A stretch of DNA of 19,485 bases, from NCBI GenBank assembly GCA_947373775.1, contig CANBZE010000007.1:1-19485 (forward strand), in the 5' to 3' direction. Every line of letters begins with the position of its first letter. Position 1 is the stretch's first letter. The position numbers and the translations under genes are program-made. This document shows, one piece after another, positions 7,085 through 14,612 of the stretch. The notes under the pieces are model-generated. The model saw only the letters and a program-made list of their open reading frames with translations. It was not told the origin of the DNA and did no database searches. The stretch is from Alphaproteobacteria bacterium. Its GTDB lineage: Bacteria > Pseudomonadota > Alphaproteobacteria > Micropepsales > Micropepsaceae.

Positions 7085-7869
7085 AAATCGCCACCTGGAA
7101 CGTCAACTCCGTCAAGGCGCGGCTGGAGCCGGCGCTGGCCTGGCTGAAGCAGGCCCAGCCCGATGTCGTGTGCCTGCAGGAAATCAAGACCGTGGACGAA
7201 GGCTTCCCGCGTGAGCCATTCGAGGCGCTGGGCTATAACTGCGCCGTACACGGACAAAAGAGCTATAACGGCGTCGCGATCCTGTCCAAGCACCCGATGG
7301 AGGACGTCACCCCGCGCTTGCCCGCGCCTGATGGCGTGCTCGATGACCATTCGCGTTATCTCGAAGCGGTGATCACCGGCAAACACGGCGTCGTGCGCGT
7401 CGCCTCGATCTATGCCCCCAACGGCAATCCCTGGCCCGGTCCCAAGTTCGATTTCAAGCTGGCCTGGCTCGAGAGATTGCGCGTCCACGCCAAAAACCTG
7501 CTGAAAAACGAAGAGCCGGTGGTGCTGATGGGCGATTACAACATCATCCCGGAAGACAAGGATGCCGACCGGCCCAAGGCGTGGATGAAGGACGCCCTGT
7601 TCCAGCCGGAGTCCAAGGCAGCGCTGCGGCGGATCGAGAATCTGGGCTACACCGACGCTTTCCGCGCGTTGCATCCCGAGGGCGGGCATTACACCTTCTG
7701 GGATTATTTCGGCTCCTGGGAGCGCAACAACGGCATCCGCATCGACCATGTGCTGTTGTCGCCGCAGGGCCTGGACCGGCTGAAAAATGTTGGCATCGAC
7801 AAGGAAGTCCGCGGCGCCAGCGAGAAGCCTTCCGACCATGTGCCGGTCTGGGTAGAGTTAAACATCTGA
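7081..7869 (+). CDS. xth: Exodeoxyribonuclease III / AP endonuclease
   Basis: A 262-residue EEP-fold nuclease that cuts at abasic sites and trims 3' ends during base-excision repair. The active-site residues can be read: N7 (TWNVNS), E34 (CLQEIK), Y111 (IYAPNG), D152 and N154 (MGDYNI), D222 (GIRIDHVLLS), and D252-H253 (PSDHVPV). The length is normal for the family. The start is a TTG at 7081, because MKIATWNVNS is the conserved N-terminus and no ATG precedes it in frame. It shares TTGA with the erpA stop, so translation is probably re-initiated by ribosomes leaving erpA. Only the last 36 bases before the next gene are non-coding. Confidence 0.93.
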   Translation: MKIATWNVNSVKARLEPALAWLKQAQPDVVCLQEIKTVDEGFPREPFEALGYNCAVHGQKSYNGVAILSKHPMEDVTPRLPAPDGVLDDHSRYLEAVITGKHGVVRVASIYAPNGNPWPGPKFDFKLAWLERLRVHAKNLLKNEEPVVLMGDYNIIPEDKDADRPKAWMKDALFQPESKAALRRIENLGYTDAFRALHPEGGHYTFWDYFGSWERNNGIRIDHVLLSPQGLDRLKNVGIDKEVRGASEKPSDHVPVWVELNI

Positions 7870-7905
7870 CCTCTTCTTGCCCCAATTGTCGCTAAAGTCC
7901 GGTCC

Positions 7906-8259
7906 ATGCGCTTTTTTCCCCTCCTGATCGCCGCCCTCATCGCCGCGGCTCCCGCATTGGCGGCCGACAGGCGCGTGCTGCGCATCGACAGCCTGACCGC
8001 CAGCCAGAAGGACGGCGCCATCCTGGTGCAGGCCAAGGGCGCAGTTTCCAGCGGCGGCTGGACCAAGCCGCATCTTCATCTGGTGCATGGCGATGGCCAT
8101 AGCGTGGTGCTGGAATTCCTCGCCGCGCCGCCACCGGCGGGCATGACCGTGATCGACGGGCTGGTGCCGGTGACCGCCGCCTTGTCGGTGAAGGGCCGCG
8201 CCACATCGATCCATGTCCAGGCCGATGAAAATGAAATCACCAGCCAGGTGATCAAGTGA
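7906..8259 (+). CDS. Small secreted protein of unknown function
   Basis: A 117-residue protein that I do not recognise. Residues 1-19 form a clean Sec signal peptide (MRFFPLLIAALIAAAPALA, cleavage expected after ALA), giving a mature protein of about 98 residues. The mature part has alternating hydrophobic and polar residues suggesting a small beta-sandwich, a GGWTKPHLHLVHGDGH segment with four histidines that could bind a metal, and a proline-rich PPPAGMTV turn. There are no cysteines. It sits between xth and the FrnE-like gene on the same strand with gaps of 36 and 33 bases, so it is probably co-transcribed, though nothing links its function to either. Confidence 0.75.
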   Translation: MRFFPLLIAALIAAAPALAADRRVLRIDSLTASQKDGAILVQAKGAVSSGGWTKPHLHLVHGDGHSVVLEFLAAPPPAGMTVIDGLVPVTAALSVKGRATSIHVQADENEITSQVIK

Positions 8260-8292
8260 TTATGGCCTACCGCTTCGCACCTTGAGGCCCAT

Positions 8293-8955
8293 ATGCAAAT
8301 CGACGTCATCTCCGACACCGTCTGTCCCTGGTGCTTTATCGGCAAGCGCCGGCTGATGCGCGCCATGGCGATGCGCCCGAACATCGTGTTTGACGTGAAA
8401 TGGCGGCCCTATCGGCTGGATCCCACGGTCCCCAAGGGCGGCATGGACCGCCAGGCCTATATGCGCGCCAAGTTCGGCGAAGACCCGCTGAAGATCGTGG
8501 AGATGCACAAGCTGATCGCCCAGGAAGGCGAGAAGGACGGCATCGCCTTTGATTTCCTGAATATCAGCCGGCGGCCCGACACGCTGGATTCCCACCGCCT
8601 GATCCGCTGGGCGGAAGCCGCCGGTTTGCAGGACGAAGTGGTGGAGCGGCTGTTCATCGCCTATTTCGAGAATGGCGAGGATATCGGCGACCTGCGCGTG
8701 CTGGCCGACATTGCCGACCTGTGCGGCATGGACGGGATCGAGATCGCGCAGATGCTGGAAACCGATACCGACACGGCGCTGGTAGAACGCGAAGACCAGA
8801 TCGCGCACGAAATGGGCGTCACCGGCGTGCCGGCCATGATCTTTGGCGGCAAGCTGGCGGTGTCAGGCGCGCGCGAGCCGGAAGTTCTCGTATCTGTGAT
8901 TGATCGGGTACTGGAACTGGCGGACCAAGGGGCCGCCGAAAATCCCAAAGCCTAG
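8293..8955 (+). CDS. FrnE-like DsbA-family thiol oxidoreductase
   Basis: A 220-residue thioredoxin-fold protein with a CPWC active site at residues 11-14 (ISDTVCPWCFIGKRRL), a helical insertion domain, and the cis-proline loop GVTGVPAMIFGGK. These match the FrnE/2-hydroxychromene-2-carboxylate isomerase branch of the DsbA family. There is no signal peptide, so it is likely cytoplasmic. FrnE of Deinococcus is a disulfide isomerase linked to oxidative-stress tolerance; the role here is inferred only from family. TTGAGG lies 6-7 bases before the ATG. Its TAG stop (8953-8955) overlaps the pleD stop on the other strand through a shared CTAG. Confidence 0.88.
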   Translation: MQIDVISDTVCPWCFIGKRRLMRAMAMRPNIVFDVKWRPYRLDPTVPKGGMDRQAYMRAKFGEDPLKIVEMHKLIAQEGEKDGIAFDFLNISRRPDTLDSHRLIRWAEAAGLQDEVVERLFIAYFENGEDIGDLRVLADIADLCGMDGIEIAQMLETDTDTALVEREDQIAHEMGVTGVPAMIFGGKLAVSGAREPEVLVSVIDRVLELADQGAAENPKA

Positions 8956-10322
8956 GCCGCGTCAGCGACCACTTTATTCCGGCCCGTACGTTTCGCCCTG
9001 TACAGCGCCTGATCGGCGCGGTGCAGCAGCTGCTCGGCGGTATCGCTCTCGCCTTCGCACCGTGCGATGCCGATCGAGATTGTGATGTTGAGATGGCCGG
9101 GATTGCGGCTGATCTTGACCGGCGTAGTCTCGATCGAATGGCGCAGGCGTTCGGCGATGTTGGTGGCGAACGCCATGTCGGTATCGGGCATGGCGACCAC
9201 GAACTCCTCGCCGCCATAGCGGCAGGCCAGGTCGACGCCGCGCACATTGGCGTTGATGCGGGCGGCGAATTCCTTCAGCACCTCGTCGCCGATGTCATGG
9301 CCATAGGTGTCATTGACCTGTTTGAAGAAGTCGATGTCCATGATCACGAAGGCCAGCGGACGGCTATTCTTCTTTGCATCCGTTATCAGCGTATCCAGAT
9401 GGCGGCTCATATAGCGGCGATTGTGCAGGCCGGTGAGCTGGTCGGTGATCGCCATTTCCAGGCTGAGCTGGACATTGTGGCGCAGCCGGTCGGCATAGTT
9501 CTTCTTGCGCAGCTGGGTGCGCACGCGGGCCACCAGCTCGTTCTTGTCCACCGGACGGGTCAGGTAATCATTGACGCCCATTTCCAGCGCCTGGGTCAGC
9601 TTGCGGCGGTCGCCGTCGCTGACGACCACCAAAATCGGAACATGACGTCCTTCCGGCAGGGAACGAAGCTGCGAGCACAGGCGCAAGCCGTCAAAGCCGC
9701 GCATGCCCAGTGACACCACGATCAGGTCGAAGTCCCCGCCCTTCACGCGCACCAGGGCTTCCTCGAAGGTGTCGGCGGAGGCCACCTGATGCATGGGGGC
9801 CAGGGCGCTGGTGAACCAGGCCACGCTTTCGGCGCGGTCTTCGATCACCAGGATGCGGCCCGACTGGATGTTTTCGGTCAGGGTCTCGGCGGGATCGATC
9901 AGGCCCATGCCCTGGCCGGTCGACTCGCGCATGCGCAACTCGTCCGTCATCATCTTCAGGCGCACAAGGCTGCGCACCCGCGCGAACAGGGCGGCGTCAT
10001 CCACCGGCTTGGTGAGAAAATCGTCAGCGCCCGCATCCAGGCCGGCGACGCGGTCGGACGGCTGGTCCAGCGCGGTCACCATCACCACGGGAACATGGGC
10101 GGTCTTGGGATTGGCCTTGATGCGGCGGCAGACTTCAAAGCCGTCCATGCCGGGCATCATCACGTCCAGCAACACGATGTCCGGCGCGCCCGCCTCCATC
10201 TTGGAGAGACACTCCAGGCCGTTGAAAGCTGTGATGACCTCGAAATATTCCGCCGTCAACTTAGCTTCCAGAAGCTTGACGTTGGAAAGGATGTCATCGA
10301 CGACAAGAACGCGGGCCGTCAT
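8952..10322 (-). CDS. pleD: PleD-type response regulator diguanylate cyclase (REC-REC-GGDEF)
   Basis: A 456-residue protein that makes cyclic di-GMP on phosphorylation and drives pole development in alphaproteobacteria. REC1 is at about 2-120, with acidic pocket D9-D10, phospho-acceptor D53 (VLLDVMMPGMDG) and K105. REC2 is at about 155-270 and is degenerate: S204 stands where the acceptor aspartate should be (IVVSLGMRGFDG), as in the adaptor domain of known PleD. The GGDEF domain (about 285-453) has DIDFFKQVNDTYGHDIGDEV and an intact GGEEF at 370-374. An RxxD inhibitory site (R361-D364) lies five residues before it, predicting product feedback inhibition. It follows divK by six bases as an operon. 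Confidence 0.95.
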   Translation of the reverse strand: MTARVLVVDDILSNVKLLEAKLTAEYFEVITAFNGLECLSKMEAGAPDIVLLDVMMPGMDGFEVCRRIKANPKTAHVPVVMVTALDQPSDRVAGLDAGADDFLTKPVDDAALFARVRSLVRLKMMTDELRMRESTGQGMGLIDPAETLTENIQSGRILVIEDRAESVAWFTSALAPMHQVASADTFEEALVRVKGGDFDLIVVSLGMRGFDGLRLCSQLRSLPEGRHVPILVVVSDGDRRKLTQALEMGVNDYLTRPVDKNELVARVRTQLRKKNYADRLRHNVQLSLEMAITDQLTGLHNRRYMSRHLDTLITDAKKNSRPLAFVIMDIDFFKQVNDTYGHDIGDEVLKEFAARINANVRGVDLACRYGGEEFVVAMPDTDMAFATNIAERLRHSIETTPVKISRNPGHLNITISIGIARCEGESDTAEQLLHRADQALYRAKRTGRNKVVADAA

Positions 10323-10328
10323 TGTAGA

Positions 10329-10703
10329 TTACCCGATGAAGCGCCGCACGGTTTCCAGAAAGCTGGTCACCGAAATGGGTTTGGAGATGTAAGCTTCGCA
10401 TCCGCCCTGGCGGATGACTTCCTCGTCGCCCTTCATGGCGAAGGCGGTGACCGCGACGACGGGAATGCCCTTGAGGGAATCGTCTTCCTTGAGCCACTTG
10501 GTGACTTCCAACCCGCTGACTTCCGGCAGCTGGATGTCCATCAGGATCAGGTCGGGATGGTGTTCGCGGGCGATGTCCAGCGCTTCCATGCCGTCCTTGG
10601 TCTGCAGGATGTTGTAGCCATGCGCGTCCAGCAAGTCGTGGAAGAGCTTCATGTTGAGCTCATTGTCCTCCACGATCAGGACTGTCTTGGTTTTCGCGTC
10701 CAT
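10329..10703 (-). CDS. divK: Single-domain response regulator DivK
   Basis: A 124-residue stand-alone receiver. The acidic pocket is E12-D13 in [13 protein letters not shown], the phospho-acceptor is D56 ([13 protein letters not shown]), and the switch threonine and lysine lie in [14 protein letters not shown] and AYISKPIS. Sequence and partnership with pleD fit DivK, which acts through DivJ, PleC and DivL to set CtrA activity and cell-cycle asymmetry in Caulobacter-like bacteria. It is first in the divK-pleD operon. A CtrA-like sequence lies about 80 bases upstream of its ATG. Length and active site are intact. Confidence 0.94.
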   Translation of the reverse strand: MDAKTKTVLIVEDNELNMKLFHDLLDAHGYNILQTKDGMEALDIAREHHPDLILMDIQLPEVSGLEVTKWLKEDDSLKGIPVVAVTAFAMKGDEEVIRQGGCEAYISKPISVTSFLETVRRFIG

Positions 10704-10783
10704 GGCTCTGGTCTCTTTCAGCGCGGAATGCGCCTAGCGCCCAATGCGGGCCTTCCGGTTTGCCCAGTATTAGGGATTATCTC

Positions 10784-10798
10784 TTAACGCTCCCTTGA
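10784..10798 (-). promoter_or_regulatory. Candidate CtrA binding site upstream of divK
   Basis: Read on the divK strand the sequence is TCAA-N7-TTAA, seven of eight bases of the TTAA-N7-TTAA consensus for CtrA. It is centred about 88 bases before the divK ATG, within the 214-base divergent region between divK and the NagX-like gene. A TAATAC sequence, a possible -10, lies about 11 bases further towards divK. CtrA control of divK is known in Caulobacter; here the site is a prediction from a short motif. Confidence 0.4.
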
Positions 10799-10917
10799 GA
10801 TTGACGCCCCGGCATGCCCCCTTTTTGCCGCTTTTGTGCCGTTCTGGAGGGCTTTTGAGCCTCGGTCTTGTTCCCGGCACCCGGTTGGGGAACAGTTCCG
10901 GCAAAAGGGCGGGAATC

Positions 10918-12021
10918 ATGGATCGGGTGCGCTTCCGGTCGCTGGATGTCTTTCGGGGCATGGCGATCTGTCTGATGATCGTGGTCAATACGCCGGGCGC
11001 GGGCTCCGAGCCCTGGCCGATCTTGGGCCATGCCGACTGGTTCGGCTTCACCGCCGCCGACATTGTCTTCCCCTCCTTCCTGTTCGCGGTGGGCAATGCC
11101 ATGGCCTTCGGCAGCGCCATGACCGAGGGCGAATTCTGGCGCAAGACCTTGCGGCGCACCGCCATCATCCTGGGCCTGGGCATCCTGTTCCACTGGTTCC
11201 CCTTCGGCCACATGACCGATCAGGGCTGGGCGTGGAAGACCTGGAGCGAGGTCCGCATCCCCGGCGTCCTGCAACGCATCGCGCTGTGCTATTGCTTCGG
11301 CGCCATCGCGGCGCGCTATCTGGGTGTGCGCGGTCTTGTGGCGCTGTCCGTCGCGCTGCTGCTGGGCTATTGGGCGCTGCTGTTGGCGACCGCGCCGCCG
11401 GACCTGGCCCTGACCAAACTGGGCAATATCGGCAACGCGGTCGACCGCGCCGTATTCGGCGTGGCCCATCTCTATCACAAGGATTTCGACTTCGATCCGG
11501 AAGGGCTGCCCGGCACCCTGCCCGCCATCGTCAATGTTATTCTCGGCTATCTGGCGGGCCTGTATGTCCGCAAGCATGGCGTCAGCCGCCAGGCGGCGGT
11601 GCGTTACCTGGGCGCCGGCATCCTGCTGTTCATCGCGGCACTGGCGCTCAATCCCTTCTTCCCCATCGGCAAGAAGCTGTGGACCTCCAGCTTCGTGCTG
11701 CTGACGGTGGGCATCGATTTGATCGTGCTATCCGGCCTGATCGCATGGATCGATCTGGGCAAGCACAAGTTCGGGGTGCGCTTCTTCGAGATATTCGGGC
11801 GCAATCCGATCTTCATTTACATCTTCGCCATTATCCTGGACCGGGCCGTCAGTTCGATTCCGGTGGGCGGCCAAAGCTTCTGGAAATGGCTGGGCAAGGA
11901 CGTAATGAATTCCATACTGCCCGGCCCACCCGGCTCGCTGGTCTGCGCCATCGGCTTCATGCTGGCCTGCTGGCTGATGGCCTGGGCGCTGGACCGCAGG
12001 AACATCGTCATCAAGGTCTGA
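10918..12021 (+). CDS. NagX-like membrane acetyltransferase (DUF5009/HGSNAT family)
   Basis: A 367-residue polytopic membrane protein with about ten hydrophobic segments. The N-terminal part SLDVFRGMAICLMIVVNTPG, then GHADWFGFTAADIVFPSFLF with H38 in the position of the catalytic histidine of heparan-alpha-glucosaminide N-acetyltransferase, and RIPGVLQRIALCY (113-125), define the family. Relatives called NagX occur in bacterial GlcNAc and chitooligosaccharide utilisation loci, where they are thought to acetylate or transport amino sugars. I choose ATG 10918, with AAGGGCGGG upstream and the conserved DRVRFRSLDVFRG right after it; the frame is open from TTG 10795, but that part looks non-coding. 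It converges on the GH20 gene with three bases between stops, which supports a role in amino-sugar metabolism. Confidence 0.85.
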   Translation: MDRVRFRSLDVFRGMAICLMIVVNTPGAGSEPWPILGHADWFGFTAADIVFPSFLFAVGNAMAFGSAMTEGEFWRKTLRRTAIILGLGILFHWFPFGHMTDQGWAWKTWSEVRIPGVLQRIALCYCFGAIAARYLGVRGLVALSVALLLGYWALLLATAPPDLALTKLGNIGNAVDRAVFGVAHLYHKDFDFDPEGLPGTLPAIVNVILGYLAGLYVRKHGVSRQAAVRYLGAGILLFIAALALNPFFPIGKKLWTSSFVLLTVGIDLIVLSGLIAWIDLGKHKFGVRFFEIFGRNPIFIYIFAIILDRAVSSIPVGGQSFWKWLGKDVMNSILPGPPGSLVCAIGFMLACWLMAWALDRRNIVIKV

Positions 12022-12024
12022 TTT

Positions 12025-14301
12025 TTAAGGCTTGGGCGGCGGTCCGAACTGCACCCAGCTGATGGCCCAGATGGGATCGGGCTTGGCACGAGTGAAGGTA
12101 AAGCACACATCATGCACGCCGGCGCGCGGCGCGAAGGCCGCCTGCAGGAGAGTGATGGCGTCATTCTTCACCGCCGGCGCCAGCGGCAACACCGCAATGC
12201 GCTCGCCCTCGCAAGTATCCAGATGCACTTCCAGTTCGCCGTCCGGCGTGGACGGCGCCGGCATGGGTCCCGGCTTGCGCGACGCCGTGATCTGGCCGAC
12301 CGCCGCGGTGATGGTGGAGACGCCGTTCAAGTCGGCCTTCTCCCAGATCCAGCAGGGATGGACGGCGTTGACCTGGAAGACCGCGCGCGGGCCTTTCGCC
12401 GGGGCATCATCCAGCACCGCCGCGCCGCGGCCGTCACAGAATTTCATGTCCTGGTTGTCACGGCGATACAGGCTGGCGAGATCGACTTTGGCGATGGTCG
12501 GATAGGACAGCAGATGACCTTCGCGGAACGCGCCCGCTGTCACCACCGTGGGCAGCGGCACGGTCAACGGCGCGGCGTAAAGCAGCGACGACGCGGTCGG
12601 CAGTGAACCATCCAGAGTGTAGTGAATCTCGCCAAAGCTCGTCTGGTTGGAAAGGGTGACAGCGCCGCGTCCGGCCTCATAGCGGCTTTCCACCTTCACC
12701 TTTACCGCAGCTTCGGAATGGGGAATTTCCATCGCGCGATAGCGGCCATATTGCGCAGGCATCCGCGTCATGAAGCCGTCCCAGTCCTTGGGCGCGGACG
12801 ACCACGCCAATTCGGCCAGCGCCGAGGCGCGCGGGAAGACGGCGTTCGCCACCAGATCTTCCTGTGTCAGGTACTCCGTCCAAGTATTGGCCTGGACGCC
12901 GACGATATGGCGCTGTTCTTCCGGCGTCAGGGCGTCCAGCGACGGGCTAAAGTCATAGACGTCGCGCAAAATGTTGACGCGGCCGGCGCCCGGCGCCTCG
13001 CCTGCGCCGGTGATCTGACGCCAGTCGAAATAGAGCGGTTTTTCCGGCGACAGCACCGCGTCATGGCCGCTCTTGGCGGCGGCGATACCGCCGTCCAGGC
13101 CGCGCCAGGACGTGATCGAGGCGGCGGCGGGAATGCCGCCTTCCAGGATTTCATCCCAGCCAATCAACCGGCGATGATGGGCCGACAGGAATTTCTCGAT
13201 TCGGGCGGTGAAATAGCCTTGCAGCGCCTTCTCGTCCGCCACGCCCAGCGCCTTCATCTGCGCCTGGATTTTGGGCGAGGATTTCCAATAATCCTTGATG
13301 GCTTCGTCGCCGCCGATATGGATGTAGCTGCTGGGGAAAAGGCCCATCACTTCGGTGAGGACGTTTTCCAAAAAGGTGAAAGTCTTGTCGTCGACATTGT
13401 AGAGCTGCGGAAACACGCCCCAGCCGGTTTCCACGCCGATGGGCGCGGCCCCCGAGCCCAGCTCGGGATAGGCGAAGATGGCCGAGGTGGCATGGCCCGG
13501 CATTTCGATTTCCGGGATGATGGTGATGTTGCGCGCCTTGGCATAGGCCACGATCTCGCGCACGTCCTTCTGGGTGTAGAAGCCGCCATAAGGACGCGGC
13601 TTGCCGGTGGCGGGATCGATGTCCTTCAGCACCGCTTCGTCCGGCGTGCGCCACGCGCCGACCTTGGTCAGCCTGGGATATTTTTTGATCTCGATGCGCC
13701 AGCCCTGGTCGTCCACCAGGTGCCAGTGAAAGGTATTCAGCTTGTGCCACGCCATCGTATCGATGAACGACTTGATGAACTTGGCCGACTCGAAATGGCG
13801 CGCCGAATCCACCATCAGCCCGCGCATGCCAAAGCGCGGCGCATCGGTGATGTGCACGGAGGCGATCTCGATGCTGGTTGCCGCGGTGTTGGTCTGCGTC
13901 ATCAACTGCCACAGGCTGACCGCGCCATAGAGCAACCCGCCGCGGGTCGAGGCCGTGATCGTCACGCCGGCGGGGGTGACATCCAGATTATAGGCTTCCG
14001 CCGCCATGCCGGGCGAAACGCGCAGCACGATGGCGTCCTGCGCACCCATGCCACCCTTGGTCAGTTGCAGGCCCCGCGCGCGTTTCACCAGATCGGTGAA
14101 ATAACGGGCCACCCAGGTGCAATCGGCACTCTTGGTGGCACAGCGCACTTTGGTGGTGGCGGTGACGGTGAAGCTGCCCTCGCCTTGTGTCGCGCTGGCC
14201 GGCTGCGGAATGATATTGGGAACGGCGGCGGCGGCCGGACCGGCGATCAGCGCCAGGCCCAAGGCGAATATCCAGCTTTTCACGTACAGCCCCCGCTCCA
14301 T
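12025..14301 (-). CDS. Secreted beta-N-acetylhexosaminidase (GH20)
   Basis: A 758-residue exported glycosidase that releases terminal GlcNAc/GalNAc from chitooligosaccharides or glycans by substrate-assisted catalysis. A signal peptide covers about residues 1-26 (KSWIFALGLALIAGPAAAA). The GH20b N-domain spans about 27-155 and the catalytic barrel about 157-510, with the hallmarks FHWHLVDDQGWRIEIKKYP, PEIEMPGHA, and HIGGDE (D332-E333, the catalytic pair). Residues about 538-610 form a chitobiase-type C-terminal domain (IHYTLDGSLP), and about 618-758 form a beta-rich carbohydrate-binding-like end with four cysteines. ATG 14301 is used. GTG 14283, with GGAGCGGGGG upstream, gives a tidier signal peptide and is a real alternative. 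It is divergent from DUF3572 across 38 bases. Confidence 0.92.
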   Translation of the reverse strand: MERGLYVKSWIFALGLALIAGPAAAAVPNIIPQPASATQGEGSFTVTATTKVRCATKSADCTWVARYFTDLVKRARGLQLTKGGMGAQDAIVLRVSPGMAAEAYNLDVTPAGVTITASTRGGLLYGAVSLWQLMTQTNTAATSIEIASVHITDAPRFGMRGLMVDSARHFESAKFIKSFIDTMAWHKLNTFHWHLVDDQGWRIEIKKYPRLTKVGAWRTPDEAVLKDIDPATGKPRPYGGFYTQKDVREIVAYAKARNITIIPEIEMPGHATSAIFAYPELGSGAAPIGVETGWGVFPQLYNVDDKTFTFLENVLTEVMGLFPSSYIHIGGDEAIKDYWKSSPKIQAQMKALGVADEKALQGYFTARIEKFLSAHHRRLIGWDEILEGGIPAAASITSWRGLDGGIAAAKSGHDAVLSPEKPLYFDWRQITGAGEAPGAGRVNILRDVYDFSPSLDALTPEEQRHIVGVQANTWTEYLTQEDLVANAVFPRASALAELAWSSAPKDWDGFMTRMPAQYGRYRAMEIPHSEAAVKVKVESRYEAGRGAVTLSNQTSFGEIHYTLDGSLPTASSLLYAAPLTVPLPTVVTAGAFREGHLLSYPTIAKVDLASLYRRDNQDMKFCDGRGAAVLDDAPAKGPRAVFQVNAVHPCWIWEKADLNGVSTITAAVGQITASRKPGPMPAPSTPDGELEVHLDTCEGERIAVLPLAPAVKNDAITLLQAAFAPRAGVHDVCFTFTRAKPDPIWAISWVQFGPPPKP

Positions 14302-14339
14302 TTTCCGCTAGCTTAGCTTATGCCATACAGAATGCGACC

Positions 14340-14612
14340 ATGCCCTCGATGACCCCGGAACGCGCTGAAGTCCTTGCCCTGGAGGGCCTTGGCTGGCTGG
14401 CAGGACAGGAAGACGGCATCCAGCGCTTCCTCACCCAGTCCGGCATCGACGCCGAAACCCTTCGGGATGCGGCCGGCAGCACGGGCATGAATGTGGCGAT
14501 GCTGGATTTCCTGTTGGGGAACGAAGACCTGTTGCTGCCCTTCTGCGAAAGCCTGTCCATCGCGCCCAAGGATGTGCACATGGCGCGGCATGTGCTGGGC
14601 GGAGAGGCCTGA
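14340..14612 (+). CDS. DUF3572 family protein
   Basis: A 90-residue, all-helical, soluble protein of a family of unknown function largely found in alphaproteobacteria. It matches the family pattern in order: ALEGLGWLAGQEDGIQRFLTQSG, then a short RDAA turn, LDFLLGNEDLLLPFCESL, and a C-terminal PKDVHMARHVLGG. ATG 14340 or 14349 may be the start. The TGA overlaps the ATG of the ROK kinase gene by one base (TGATG), so the two are likely co-translated. In many alphaproteobacteria I recall this family next to dinB and divK, both of which are nearby here, but its role is not known. Confidence 0.85.
   Translation: MPSMTPERAEVLALEGLGWLAGQEDGIQRFLTQSGIDAETLRDAAGSTGMNVAMLDFLLGNEDLLLPFCESLSIAPKDVHMARHVLGGEA

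Noticed and set aside
6715..7839. 374-codon minus-strand ORF across erpA and xth
   Set aside because: It is antisense to two genes with intact active sites and spans both, a typical GC-rich shadow.
8952..10322. Loss of function in PleD because its second receiver lacks the phospho-acceptor
   Set aside because: A degenerate second receiver is normal for PleD, where it acts as an adaptor; D53 and GGEEF are intact.
9789..10787. 332-codon plus-strand ORF across pleD and divK
   Set aside because: It is a shadow of two well-defined response-regulator genes, with a His/Gln/Gly-rich composition and no domain.
10836..12062. 408-codon ORF in a second frame over the NagX-like gene
   Set aside because: It is Arg/Gly/Pro-rich frame-shifted sequence; the other frame encodes the membrane segments and family motifs.
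12622..14316. 564-codon plus-strand ORF opposite the GH20 gene
   Set aside because: It is a frame left open by high GC, rich in His/Arg/Gly with no recognisable motif. The minus strand has a full signal peptide and GH20 catalytic motifs.
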